Below, piece after piece: positions 33,821-42,588 of a DNA stretch of 64,000 nucleotides. The notes beneath the pieces are model-generated. The model had not been told where the DNA came from. It worked only from the letters and a program-made list of their open reading frames with translations, and did not search any database. Each line of letters starts with the position of its first letter. Within the stretch, counting starts at the first letter, position 1. The translations under genes were made by a program, and so were the position numbers. Source of the DNA: Anaerolineales bacterium UBA2181 (GTDB lineage Bacteria > Chloroflexota > Anaerolineae > Promineifilales > UBA4811); NCBI GenBank assembly GCA_002328075.1, contig DCVT01000037.1, forward strand, positions 62,001 to 126,000, in the 5' to 3' direction.

Positions 33821-34699
33821 ATGGAACAGCGGAACGCACCATTCAGGGGCGCCTCCAGCGCCCGCAGAAACCTGAACACGTTTCGGCGCGTGCTTCGCAA
33901 CCCGCTGACCGCCAGCGGATTGGCTATTCTCCTGGTCCTGGCGGTGGCGGCCGTCTTTCAGGGTTCACTGGCGCCGTACGATCCGCTGGTGCTGGACTTG
34001 CCCAATCGATTGTCGCCGCCGTCGGCCGCACACCTCATGGGCACCGACAACTTTGGCCGGGACATCCTGAGCCGGATCATCTATGGTGCCAGAATCACGC
34101 TGGTGATGACGGTAACGGTTGTGCTGACCGGGAGCTTCATCGGTTCGCTGGTGGGCGTCGCCGCCGGGTACGTGGGGGGGTGGTTTCAGGAAGTTGTCAT
34201 GCGTATCACCGACATTTTCATGGCCTTTCCGGCAGTGCTCCTGGCGATGGTCATTGTGACCGCGCTCAACCCCGGGCTCTTTAACGCCGGGTTGACGTTG
34301 GTGATTGTCAATTGGCCAGAATATGCTCGTGTGATGCGGGGCCAGACGCTCTCGCTGGTTCAGAACGAATACGTGACCGCTGCCCGGGCAGCCGGCGCCG
34401 GCCGCTGGCGGATCATGCTCCGGCACATCTTTCCCAACTGTGTCGGGCCGCTCATCGTGCAGGCAACCATCAACCTGGGCGTCACGGCGCTGTCGTTTGC
34501 GGCGCTGGGTTTCCTGGGGCTGGGCGCACAGGCTCCGTCACCAGAGTGGGGCCTTATGATCAGCAACGGCCGCAAGTATTTTCTGGATGCGCCCTGGTTT
34601 CCCGTGTTCCCCGGGCTGGCTATTGCGCTGACGGTGCTGGCGTTTAATTTCTTGGGGGATGGGCTGCGGGATATCCTGGATCCCCGTGCCCGGCGCTGA
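33821..34699 (+). CDS. DppC-type ABC permease
   Basis: A 292-residue permease of the peptide/nickel class. The typical N-terminal helix and DppC opening are present (NPLTASGLAILLVLAV, then HLMGTDNFGRDILSRIIYG). The EAA-type loop is VTAARAAGAGRWRIMLRHI. The C-terminus ends NFLGDGLRDILDPRARR, the classic DppC ending. No ATPase genes (DppD/F) follow, so the operon ends here and the energy subunits must be encoded elsewhere or shared. The start at 33821 has no strong ribosome binding site. Confidence 0.92.
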   Translation: MEQRNAPFRGASSARRNLNTFRRVLRNPLTASGLAILLVLAVAAVFQGSLAPYDPLVLDLPNRLSPPSAAHLMGTDNFGRDILSRIIYGARITLVMTVTVVLTGSFIGSLVGVAAGYVGGWFQEVVMRITDIFMAFPAVLLAMVIVTALNPGLFNAGLTLVIVNWPEYARVMRGQTLSLVQNEYVTAARAAGAGRWRIMLRHIFPNCVGPLIVQATINLGVTALSFAALGFLGLGAQAPSPEWGLMISNGRKYFLDAPWFPVFPGLAIALTVLAFNFLGDGLRDILDPRARR

Positions 34700-34785
34700 A
34701 TCCAGACCCATCCTGTCAGTTTGGGATGGACCAGATCAGCTCGGCCTGACCCGGTTGGTTTTTCCCAAGACGGTGGTTCGCCGCC

Positions 34786-35595
34786 CTACACCCCCAGGTA
34801 AAGAATCGCCTCCAGTACCCCGCCGCCAATTGCCAGGGCCTTTTCCGAGATGGTAAAGCAGTGGTCCACAACCCCTCTCGGGTCTACGTCTCCCACCTTC
34901 ATTCCGGCCGTCACCGGCAGTCCCTCTGCCAATAGGCCGCGAACCACACCATCGATAGCGGTACGGATGGGCTGACCGCTGGCGTAGGCTACCGCCTCGC
35001 CCTTTTGTACCCGGTCGCCAATCTCGCGCACAGCTTGAAACACCCCTGCGACCGGCGCCCGCAATACGCGCAAAGCGCCTTCTCCCCCAACCGTGCCCGG
35101 CACGCCGGTGTTGGGTTCGGCGCTCCCTTGCAGGATGACGCGTCCCAGGTTGTGCCCGCGATTCGTCTCGACAACGGCGTGGCAATCGACCCCGGCGGTA
35201 AAGCCCGGTCCCAACGCAATTACCGAGGGCGCATCATCCACCCGCGTGCCCAGGTTCTCCTTAGCCAGGATGGCATCCACCACCACATCCGGCCGGCGCT
35301 GACGAATGATGACCCCGGTCGAATCCACCGCCACGGGCACCACCCCCTGGCTCCAGGCCGCGTCGATCTCCTCGTCATCGCTGACCAGAAGGGCGGTTAC
35401 GCCGTCAACCGTGATGCGGTTGTCACGGACGGCCGAGGCAAAGGCGACCGCCCGTCGAATGACCGTCGGCTGCTCGGTCTCGGTCACCAGCACCCGAAAC
35501 CCACAGCGGTGGAGACGCCAGGCCACGCCGGTCCCCAGGTCACCTCCGCCCCTGACCACCACCGTCACGCTTGCAGTGTCAAGTTTTGTGCCCAT
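34786..35595 (-). CDS. yqeB: YqeB-like selenium-dependent molybdenum hydroxylase maturation protein
   Basis: A 269-residue protein matching YqeB (EF2563 family), which is linked to selenium-dependent molybdenum hydroxylases. Landmarks are VVVRGGGDLGTGVAWRLHR at the Rossmann-like N-terminus, VDAILAKENLGTRVDDAP and VIALGPGFTAGVDCHAVVET in the middle. A C-terminal barrel-like part carries APVAGVFQAVREIGDRVQKGEA. It is the second gene after xdhC, with a three-base gap, in a leftward operon facing away from the molybdenum hydroxylase cluster. Its presence suggests that one of the hydroxylases at 38020 or 51096 carries a selenium-modified cofactor. That is inference. Confidence 0.88.
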   Translation of the reverse strand: MGTKLDTASVTVVVRGGGDLGTGVAWRLHRCGFRVLVTETEQPTVIRRAVAFASAVRDNRITVDGVTALLVSDDEEIDAAWSQGVVPVAVDSTGVIIRQRRPDVVVDAILAKENLGTRVDDAPSVIALGPGFTAGVDCHAVVETNRGHNLGRVILQGSAEPNTGVPGTVGGEGALRVLRAPVAGVFQAVREIGDRVQKGEAVAYASGQPIRTAIDGVVRGLLAEGLPVTAGMKVGDVDPRGVVDHCFTISEKALAIGGGVLEAILYLGV

Positions 35596-35598
35596 GAT

Positions 35599-36393
35599 CT
35601 AGCTCCGTTTCCGCGATTTCCGTTGTGCCGCAATCACCTCGCCGATGATGCTCACCGCGATTTCCTGCGGGGTCTCGGCGCCAATATCCAGGCCGATAGG
35701 AGTACGAACCTGCTGCAAAAAGGCATCCGGTACTCCCCGCTGCCGTGCACGTTCAAAGGTCAAGGCGGAGCGCCGGCGGCTACCGATGAGGCCGACATAA
35801 GGGACGGGGTGCGGTGCCATGGCAGCCAGTATCTCGTCGTCAACCGAGTGATGGGGGGTGACCATCACCACAAACGTGTGAGCCGTGAACGGGTATTCGG
35901 CCGCCAGTTGGGCGAGGTCACCGACAGCGCGCTCATGCGCGTGTGGGAACCGTTCCTCGGTCAGGAGCTCGGGCCGTTCGTCCATGACCACAACCCGGTA
36001 ACCGATGAGCGCCCCCTGTGCTGCCACTGCCTGCCCTACATGACCTCCGCCCATGATAAGAAGAGTCGGCCGGGGCAGGAGAACGTCGACAAACAACCGC
36101 ATGTCGCCGCCACACACGCCGGCGTCGCCCTGAGCCTCGTCTACCAGACGGAAGGAGAGCTCCCGCGATTGGCCCTCCTGCATGGCGGCCGCTGAGGCTT
36201 GTACTGCCCGGGCCTCGGCCGCGCCGCCGCCTACCGTGCCTACGGTGCTGCCATCCGCGCGGACCAGCATCCGGGCAGACATCCCACGAGGTGCAGATCC
36301 CCGGCTCTCTATCACCGTAACCAGGGCGACCGGTTCGCAGTCACGGACCGCCTGGAGGGCAGCCTCCAGTATGGCTTGCGTTTCGTCAATCAT
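35599..36393 (-). CDS. xdhC: XdhC-family molybdenum cofactor maturation protein
   Basis: A 264-residue XdhC/CoxF-like protein that binds the molybdenum cofactor and helps insert sulfur (or selenium) before delivery to xanthine-dehydrogenase-type enzymes. The N-terminal XdhC part shows VTVIESRGSAPRG and GTVGGGAAEA. The Rossmann part has LLIMGGGHVGQAVAAQG and PYVGLIGSRRRSAL. I use the ATG at 36393 with GGAG seven bases upstream; longer frames lack homology. It lies three bases before yqeB and is transcribed divergently from the regulator genes of the catabolic island. Confidence 0.9.
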   Translation of the reverse strand: MIDETQAILEAALQAVRDCEPVALVTVIESRGSAPRGMSARMLVRADGSTVGTVGGGAAEARAVQASAAAMQEGQSRELSFRLVDEAQGDAGVCGGDMRLFVDVLLPRPTLLIMGGGHVGQAVAAQGALIGYRVVVMDERPELLTEERFPHAHERAVGDLAQLAAEYPFTAHTFVVMVTPHHSVDDEILAAMAPHPVPYVGLIGSRRRSALTFERARQRGVPDAFLQQVRTPIGLDIGAETPQEIAVSIIGEVIAAQRKSRKRS

Positions 36394-36479
36394 CTCTGGC
36401 TCCAGGGCAAACCGGCTGGAAACACACCCTACCGGGTCGTCCAATGCGGAATCACAGACTTGGTCGAAAACCTTTCTCA

Positions 36480-36508
36480 AGCATAAACCGTGGTTATGAT
36501 CTTGTCAA
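36480..36508 (-). promoter_or_regulatory. Promoter of the xdhC-yqeB operon
   Basis: On the minus strand TTGACA (36503-36508) and TATGCT (36480-36485) are 17 bases apart. It lies back to back with the rightward promoter at 36536, so regulator binding between them could control both operons. Confidence 0.75.
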
Positions 36509-36535
36509 GCCTGGTTCAACGGGTTTGATTAATAC

Positions 36536-36564
36536 TTGACGTGTCATGTGCGGCGTGCTATAAT
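36536..36564 (+). promoter_or_regulatory. Promoter of the tandem XRE-cupin regulators
   Basis: TTGACG (36536-36541) and a perfect TATAAT (36559-36564) are 17 bases apart. Only 27 bases separate its -35 box from that of the divergent xdhC promoter. TTGAC and GTCAA half-sites flank the gap symmetrically. Confidence 0.8.
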
Positions 36565-36684
36565 GTGGTTGGTGTTTACCTGCAACCTGCTGCTGGGCGC
36601 GGTGTAGGATGGGCCCTAACCATAGGCGCCGGCGGTTGGAGGCAGTGGCGTATACATGGGCAAGATCGTTGCAGGGTAAAAATC

Positions 36685-37230
36685 ATGGCAGCTACACTGG
36701 GCCAGCGAATGCGCGAGCGGCGGTCGCAACTCAATTTGACGCTACACTCGCTGGCCGACCGCGTTGGGGTGACGCCGAGTTATCTGAGTTATGTGGAACG
36801 CGATGCGGTCAGTCCCAGCCTGAGCTCGCTGGCGTTAATCGCCAAAGAGTTGGGCGTTCCGTTGGCCTTCTTTTTCGTCAATGGCGCGGTTGGTTCCCAG
36901 GTCTCGCGGCATGGTGAACGCGCGGTGTTGAAATTGGCCGACGCTGAGGTCCAGTATGAATTACTCACGCGCTTTCCGGGGTCGCGGTTCGGCTGCATGA
37001 TCGCGCATTTGGAACCGGGAGCGTCCACCTTTGCCGATCCGCAGCAGCACCCTCAAGAGGAGTGTGTGGTGGTTTTCGAAGGCCGGCTGTTGATACGCAT
37101 CGGTACGGAGCATCACCTGCTACGCGCCGGAGATAGCGCGCATTATGATGGCCTGATTCCGCACCAGATTGTCTCCGTGGGCGACATTACTGCCGTGTAC
37201 CTGATGGTAGTGTCGCCCCACGCGCTGTAA
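36685..37230 (+). CDS. XRE-family regulator with cupin domain (first of a tandem pair)
   Basis: A 181-residue regulator. The XRE helix-turn-helix spans residues 5-62 (RMRERRSQLNLTLHSLADRV, TPSYLSYVERDAVSPSLSSL), and a cupin barrel spans about 100-178. The cupin retains HPQEECVVVFEGRLLI and ends GDSAHYDGLIPHQIV. The ATG at 36685 has AGGG upstream and starts the conserved domain. It is followed 40 bases later by a second regulator of the same design. The pair sits between maturation genes and the first molybdenum hydroxylase, so it probably controls the catabolic island. Confidence 0.87.
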   Translation: MAATLGQRMRERRSQLNLTLHSLADRVGVTPSYLSYVERDAVSPSLSSLALIAKELGVPLAFFFVNGAVGSQVSRHGERAVLKLADAEVQYELLTRFPGSRFGCMIAHLEPGASTFADPQQHPQEECVVVFEGRLLIRIGTEHHLLRAGDSAHYDGLIPHQIVSVGDITAVYLMVVSPHAL

Positions 37231-37270
37231 CCATGGACACCATGAGCTGGCCAGAATTGAGGGTTGAGAC

Positions 37271-37876
37271 ATGACTGTAGACCTTCCGGTTCAGGACGCA
37301 TCCCCAGCAAATGACCTGCCGGAGGAGGCCCTGCCGCAAGAAATCGGTCACCAGATCAAGCGACGGCGTCAGGTGCTGGGCTTCAGTTTGCGCGATTTGG
37401 GCGCGGCCTCCGGTCTCAGCGCCAGCTCCCTGAGCCAGATCGAGCGCGGTATGGTGAGCCCAACACTGAGCACATTGACGGCGATAGCCCAGGCGCTACA
37501 CGTGCCGTTGTTCGATTTTTTCGCCGGCAGCAGCCGCGACTCGGTGGTGTTGAAAAAGGGTCGCCATCTATGTCTCAAGCTGCCCGAGAGCAACATCGAA
37601 TATGAACTGCTGTCCCGTCAGGGTAGTGCCAGTATCGCTGTCATGCGCGCCCGACTTCAGGCAGGTCACTCGGTCTACGACCAGCCGCAATCACACCCCC
37701 AGGAGGAGTGTCTGTTGGTTCTGCAAGGCCAGGTTCAGGTCTGGCTGGGCGGCGAGATCATTCTCCTCGGACGGCACGATTCGTTGAATTTTGACGCCAA
37801 CACTCCGCATCGGTTTACGGCCGTGGGGGAGGAAGAGGCAGAGTACATCCTCTGCATCTCGCCGGTGGTGTTTTAA
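37271..37876 (+). CDS. XRE-family regulator with cupin domain (second of a tandem pair)
   Basis: A 201-residue paralogue of the preceding regulator. It has a 22-residue acidic N-terminal lead, an XRE domain at about 23-85 (QIKRRRQVLGFSLRDLGAAS, SQIERGMVSPTLSTL) and a cupin at about 115-198. The cupin has HPQEECLLVLQGQVQV and ends LNFDANTPHRF. The shared phrases show a local duplication. Two similar proteins may form hetero-oligomers or answer different ligands. GAGGG lies ten bases before the ATG. A molybdenum hydroxylase gene follows after 143 bases. Confidence 0.87.
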   Translation: MTVDLPVQDASPANDLPEEALPQEIGHQIKRRRQVLGFSLRDLGAASGLSASSLSQIERGMVSPTLSTLTAIAQALHVPLFDFFAGSSRDSVVLKKGRHLCLKLPESNIEYELLSRQGSASIAVMRARLQAGHSVYDQPQSHPQEECLLVLQGQVQVWLGGEIILLGRHDSLNFDANTPHRFTAVGEEEAEYILCISPVVF

Positions 37877-38019
37877 AGGTTCGTGCGGCCGTCTCCACCT
37901 ATTGGCCTGCATTCGTGTTTATATCTTGCCACTGCACCGGTTCTTGTCGTTACTCCATTGTACACTGATCCGGGTGCGGGTAGTCGGCCGATGTCATGCG
38001 GCCGGGGAACGGAGAATCC

Positions 38020-40827
38020 ATGTCCTGCCCAAACGAGCAAATGGCCCCCTTCACGCTGATTGTCAACGGAGAGGAAATCCGCCAGTCCGTACCGCCAGAC
38101 CTGACCCTCCTCGAGTTCCTGCGGGACCATCTGGGCCTCATGGGAACCAAAGATGGGTGTGGGCAGGGTCACTGCGGCGCCTGCACCGTGATCATGGACG
38201 ACAAAGCAACCCGTTCTTGCCTGGTTCCCATGAAACGGGCTGCCGGGCGCCGGGTCGAGACCATCGAGTCTGTGGCCCGGGGAGACCTGCTTGACCCGGT
38301 ACAGCAGGCTCTGGTCAGTGAGAATGCGATTCAGTGTGGTTTCTGCACACCGGGTCTGGTGATGGCCGTCAAGGCGCTGTTGCGCCAGAACCCCAATCCC
38401 AGCGAGTCCGAAATACGCAAGGCGCTTCAGTTCAACATATGCCGCTGTGCTTCGTATAGCAAGATCGTCGCCGCCGTCCGAAGGGCCGCAAGGTTGGCGG
38501 TCGCACCCGACTCAGACTCCGGACAGGCGGTCGGTCGGGACCCGCTCGGCCGTTCGGTCCCACGCAAGGACGCGGTGTCCAAGGTCACCGGCCGAATTCA
38601 ATACGCGGGGGATATGGCGTTGCCTGGGATGCTGTATGGCAAGGTGCTGTGGAGCCCGGTGGCGCACGGTCAACTCGGCGGTTTGGACACCTCGCGAGCT
38701 TGCATCATGCCGGGCGTGCGGGCGGTGCTGACGGCGGATGACGTGCCGGGGTGCGACAAGTTCGGCCTGATCACGGCCGACCAGCCGGTGTTGGCAACTG
38801 ACCGGGTCCGTTTCCTGGGCGATGCACTGGCGGTGGTTATTGCCGAAACCCCCCAGCAGGCAGCTGCCGCGGTGGCTGAGATTGAGGTCGATATCCAAGA
38901 GCTGCCGCCGCTGTTGGACCCGGAAGCGGCGTTGGCCGAGGGCGCGGTGCAGCTACATCCGGGCGGGAACCTGCTAGATCACACGGTCATCCGGGTCGGC
39001 GACGTGGCAGCTGGTATGGCTGAGGCGGATGTCGTGGTGGAGGGTACCTACTCTGTGCCCCAAGTTGAGCATGCCTATCTCGAACCAGAGGCGACGCTAG
39101 CCGCGCCGGGAGAGCCCGGCGATCAGGTGTTGGTGAACGTCTGGTCCGGAACCCACGAACCGATCAAGATCCAAATCCAGGTCGCCGCTGCGCTGGCGTT
39201 GCCGTTGGAGCAGGTCCGCGTCGTCCATGTGCCTACCGGAGGCGCCTTTGGCTCCAAACATGACGTGTTGCTGCAGATCTTTGCCGCTTTGGGCGCGCTC
39301 CGAACCCAGCGGCCTGTCAAGATGGTTCTCAGCCGGGCGGAATCTCTGCGTGTTCATCCCAAACGGCATGCCGTCACCATGCATTACCGGACGGGCGCCC
39401 GCGGTGATGGCACACTCACGGCCGTGGAGGCTCGCCTCGTCGGGGATGCGGGAGCGTATGCGTCCGAGAGTGTCCCCGTGATGCGCACGGCTATCGGTTC
39501 CGCCTGTGGCGCATATCACGTGCCCAACATTGCGCTGGACTCGTTCGCCGTGTACACGAACAACTGCACCGCCGGTGCGATGCGCGGTTTTGGCATTCCC
39601 CAGGTGATCTTTGCGGTCGAACAACAGATGGACCGGCTGGCCTGCCAGTTGGTATTGGATCCCTTTGAGCTGCGCCGGCGCAATGCTTTGGACGCGGGCA
39701 AGATTACCAGCACCGGTCAAGTGCTGCGCGAGCCGACGGTGTTCCCCGAGGTAATACGGATAGCCCAAGAGGCAGCGAGCAACATCCCGCTGCCGACATC
39801 GGGCAAACGCCGCGGCTTTGGTGTGGCGGCCGGGGTGAAACCCACCGGCCTGGGCTACGGCCGCGATCCGGGGGCGGCGGCAGCCGTAGAACTGACGTCT
39901 GAAGGCGCAGTCCTGGCACGCGTGGGTGGCGTAGAGTTGGGCCAGGGTTTGGAAACGATGGTGGCTCAGGTGGCGGCTCAGACCCTGGGCGTGGATTATG
40001 ACCAGGTACAGGTGATTATGGGTGACACCGCGCAAACCCCCTTCGGTGGACCAACCATCGCCTCGCGCCAGACCTACGTGACCGGCAGTGCGGTCCTGGT
40101 TGCCAGCCAGGGGCTGCGCGACCTGCTCCATGACCTGGTGGCTCGGGAGTTTGGGGTTCAGCGAGATCGTCTCCTGCTGCAGGACGGCAGTTTTGTGGAC
40201 CTGGAAGCGGAGCAGGTGGTTTGTTCGCTGGTTGACCTGGCCAAGGTGGCATCTGAAAAGGGGTGGGAACTCTGTCAAACACATCACTACATGCCACCGG
40301 AGACTTATGCCCTGCGGGTGCCTCCAACTGACGCTGACCAGGCCCATGCAGCGCAGGCCGATACGCACTTTAGTCTGGCGTTCAGCGTGCAAGCGGCGTT
40401 TGTGGATGTGGACGAAAAGACTGGCGCGGTGGATGTAGTCAAGCTGATACTGGTGCACGATGTCGGCCGGGCCATACACCCAGGGAACATCGAAGGTCAG
40501 CTCGAAGGCGGGGCCATCATGGGAATGGGGTACGCGCTCTCGGAGGAGTACCATGCCAACGGACCCAACGTCACGGACACCTTTGGGAAATGTAGAGTGC
40601 CCGCGATCCTGAATGCCCCGATGGTAGACATTCGCCTGGTGGAATCGGCCAGCATGGTCGGTCTATCCGGCGGTAAGGCCGTCGGCGAGACCGCGGTCAT
40701 TCCTACCGCGCCGGCGATCATCAACGCGATCCATGATGCGGTGGGGGTCCGAATCTGTGAACTGCCGGCGACACGAAAAAAACTCAAGGCCGCGATGGCG
40801 CAAGCAGCGACCGCCGGCAACTCCTGA
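38020..40827 (+). CDS. Fused [2Fe-2S]-molybdenum hydroxylase (Mop-like, no FAD domain)
   Basis: A 935-residue xanthine-oxidase-family enzyme joining two subunits. Residues 1 to about 165 are the small subunit, with plant-type cluster motif CGQGHCGACTV near 47 and second cluster motifs QCGFCTPG and NICRCASY. From about 175 on is the molybdopterin subunit, including GGAFGSKHD, GAMRGFGIPQ and the catalytic glutamate E890 in GKAVGETAV. The same no-FAD layout occurs in Desulfovibrio aldehyde oxidoreductase (Mop). The loop sequence excludes form I CO dehydrogenase. GGAG before the ATG at 38020 decides the start over an ATG at 37996. The substrate is probably an aldehyde or heteroaromatic, with electrons leaving through Fe-S to a ferredoxin. 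Confidence 0.9.
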   Translation: MSCPNEQMAPFTLIVNGEEIRQSVPPDLTLLEFLRDHLGLMGTKDGCGQGHCGACTVIMDDKATRSCLVPMKRAAGRRVETIESVARGDLLDPVQQALVSENAIQCGFCTPGLVMAVKALLRQNPNPSESEIRKALQFNICRCASYSKIVAAVRRAARLAVAPDSDSGQAVGRDPLGRSVPRKDAVSKVTGRIQYAGDMALPGMLYGKVLWSPVAHGQLGGLDTSRACIMPGVRAVLTADDVPGCDKFGLITADQPVLATDRVRFLGDALAVVIAETPQQAAAAVAEIEVDIQELPPLLDPEAALAEGAVQLHPGGNLLDHTVIRVGDVAAGMAEADVVVEGTYSVPQVEHAYLEPEATLAAPGEPGDQVLVNVWSGTHEPIKIQIQVAAALALPLEQVRVVHVPTGGAFGSKHDVLLQIFAALGALRTQRPVKMVLSRAESLRVHPKRHAVTMHYRTGARGDGTLTAVEARLVGDAGAYASESVPVMRTAIGSACGAYHVPNIALDSFAVYTNNCTAGAMRGFGIPQVIFAVEQQMDRLACQLVLDPFELRRRNALDAGKITSTGQVLREPTVFPEVIRIAQEAASNIPLPTSGKRRGFGVAAGVKPTGLGYGRDPGAAAAVELTSEGAVLARVGGVELGQGLETMVAQVAAQTLGVDYDQVQVIMGDTAQTPFGGPTIASRQTYVTGSAVLVASQGLRDLLHDLVAREFGVQRDRLLLQDGSFVDLEAEQVVCSLVDLAKVASEKGWELCQTHHYMPPETYALRVPPTDADQAHAAQADTHFSLAFSVQAAFVDVDEKTGAVDVVKLILVHDVGRAIHPGNIEGQLEGGAIMGMGYALSEEYHANGPNVTDTFGKCRVPAILNAPMVDIRLVESASMVGLSGGKAVGETAVIPTAPAIINAIHDAVGVRICELPATRKKLKAAMAQAATAGNS

Positions 40828-41205
40828 TGCGTGGATCGTTAGCCTGCCTGTCCAGCCATACTGATACGATGTGAGCCTACCTGGAAAGCGTGGCCGGCAT
40901 TTGGTACTGCGAATTCGATTCAAAGTCGGATGTTCTATTTTAATCACAATCATAAACAAGTACTTGACAAAGCCGGCCGTTTTGAGTAGAATATACGACG
41001 TGATGTCAGGTTGTGCCCAGTTCTGATTTCCCCAAAGGACGGCCAGGTTGGCCGCTGGGTTTCGGCAGGCGCGTGATGGCTCTCGCAGGGCAACACAGCT
41101 CGGCCCATCCACCTTTTGTCGCAGATTCGGCATGTTGGCCCGCTCAGCAAACCGGCCTCGGTTTTTCGCTAGGTGATATGCCAGAAACCGGAAAGGGAGT
41201 CCCAG
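40828..41205. other. Intergenic region leading into the UbiD operon
   Basis: About 380 bases without a supported gene. The central part (40915-40965) is AT-rich and carries the promoter at 40964. The last 200 bases form a leader before the first ubiD-type gene; no known riboswitch was recognised. Confidence 0.5.
40964..40992 (+). promoter_or_regulatory. Strong promoter of the catabolic operon
   Basis: TTGACA (40964-40969) and TAGAAT (40987-40992) are 17 bases apart in AT-rich DNA. It gives a leader of about 205 bases before the UbiD gene at 41206. From here to about 57950 genes lie close together on the plus strand. Confidence 0.8.
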
Positions 41206-42570
41206 ATGCCTCATGATTTTCGCAGTCTGATCTACACGCTGGAGGAGCAGGGACAGCTCTTGCGCGTCGGTCGCGAGGTCGATCCCGAATACGAGGTGAA
41301 TGCCGTCATCAAACGGGTTCAAAAGTCCGTCAACCAACCCATCCTATTTGAGAAGGTTCGTGGCGCTCGATTCTCGCTTGTCTCCAACGTCTTTGGCCGG
41401 CGCGATTCCGTGCCCCTGTCGTTAGGGTTGCCCAAGAGCCATCTTCTTGCCGAGATGACCGAGCGGGAGGCGAACCCAATCCCGGTCCGCCGGTCTGATC
41501 AAGGTCCAGTGCAGGAAGTGGTTCAAGTGGGATCACAGGTGAACCTGGAGGAGCTGCCGATCATTGTGCATTCGGAGGGCGACGCCGGTCGGTATATCAC
41601 CGGAGGTGTGCTGATCGCCAAACACCCGGACACCGGGGTGAATAATGCGTCATGGAACCGCGTCCAACTGGTTAGCGACGACAAGTTGCGTGTGCGGATG
41701 ATGCCACCCCAGCATCTGGGTCGGCTCCATGCGCTGGCAGAGGAACGGGGCCAGCCGCTAGAGACCGCCATCGTCATTGGTGCTCCGCCCGGCCTGATGT
41801 TCAGCGCCGCCAGCAAGATCCCCTTTGAAACCGACGAGCTGGAGGTTGCCGGCGCGTGGCAAGGTGAGGCCCTGGAGGTGGTTAGGTGCAAGACCATCGA
41901 CTTGGACGTGCCGGCACATGCCGAGATTGTCTTGGAGGGCCAAGTCCTGCCCGGGACCCGGGAGGACGAGGGTCCTTTTGGCGAGTTTACCGACAGTTTT
42001 GTGCCCGTGATGAAGAACCATGTATTTCAGGTCAAGGCCCTCACACGGCGCCGTGATCCTCTTTATCACACCATCTTTGCCGGCGGCGAGGAGGATCTAC
42101 GCCTCTTGGGCATCCCCATAGAACAGCAGGTGTTCAAACACGTCCGGCAATACGTACCGAGGATCGCGGGCATCTCGACCACCGGTTTTGTCTTTGGCGT
42201 GGTCATTGCCATCCACAAAGAGAACGAGGATCAACCCAAGAACGCCATGCTGGCGGCCCTGGCTTCCTACGCCTGGATCAAACTCGCCATCGTGGTGGAT
42301 GATGACGTGGACATTGAGGACGCGGCCGATGTGCTGTGGGCCGTGCAGACCCGCTGCCGACCGGATAGTGGCGTCATGCTGGTCCCAGGCGTGCCAAGTT
42401 ATACGCGCGAGGACGTGCGAGCCATGCACTCGGGTAAGATGGCCATCGACGCCACCTTGCCGCTGGACTACCGGCGGGTTGGTCAGCGGCGCCGGGTGCC
42501 CGGCGAGGAGAGCCTGGACCTGAGAGATTACCTGGGTGACCAGATATCGGCCGTCCTGAGCCAGCGATAG
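41206..42570 (+). CDS. UbiD-family prenylated-FMN decarboxylase (first copy)
   Basis: A 454-residue UbiD-type enzyme of normal length. The N-terminal part (FRSLIYTLEEQGQLLRVGRE) precedes the split-barrel prFMN domain, where VQLVSDDKLRVRMMP is found. The catalytic glutamate motif reads EDEGPFGEFTDS near residue 255, and the C-terminal helix domain includes VVDDDVDIED. Family members decarboxylate or carboxylate unsaturated or aromatic acids using prenylated FMN made by UbiX. No ubiX is in the window. AAGGGAG before the ATG at 41206 marks the start. It is the first gene after the promoter at 40964. Confidence 0.92.
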   Translation: MPHDFRSLIYTLEEQGQLLRVGREVDPEYEVNAVIKRVQKSVNQPILFEKVRGARFSLVSNVFGRRDSVPLSLGLPKSHLLAEMTEREANPIPVRRSDQGPVQEVVQVGSQVNLEELPIIVHSEGDAGRYITGGVLIAKHPDTGVNNASWNRVQLVSDDKLRVRMMPPQHLGRLHALAEERGQPLETAIVIGAPPGLMFSAASKIPFETDELEVAGAWQGEALEVVRCKTIDLDVPAHAEIVLEGQVLPGTREDEGPFGEFTDSFVPVMKNHVFQVKALTRRRDPLYHTIFAGGEEDLRLLGIPIEQQVFKHVRQYVPRIAGISTTGFVFGVVIAIHKENEDQPKNAMLAALASYAWIKLAIVVDDDVDIEDAADVLWAVQTRCRPDSGVMLVPGVPSYTREDVRAMHSGKMAIDATLPLDYRRVGQRRRVPGEESLDLRDYLGDQISAVLSQR

Positions 42571-42588
42571 GCAGTAGAAAGGGCAAGT

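Noticed and set aside
37926..37972. Promoter directly before the fused hydroxylase gene
   Set aside because: TTGCCA and TTGTCG are present, but no -10 box stands at 16-18 bases. Read-through from the regulator genes is more likely.
39097..40554. 485-codon minus-strand frame
   Set aside because: It is antisense to the molybdenum hydroxylase gene and is rich in His, Gln and Arg, as expected for a shadow frame in GC-rich DNA.
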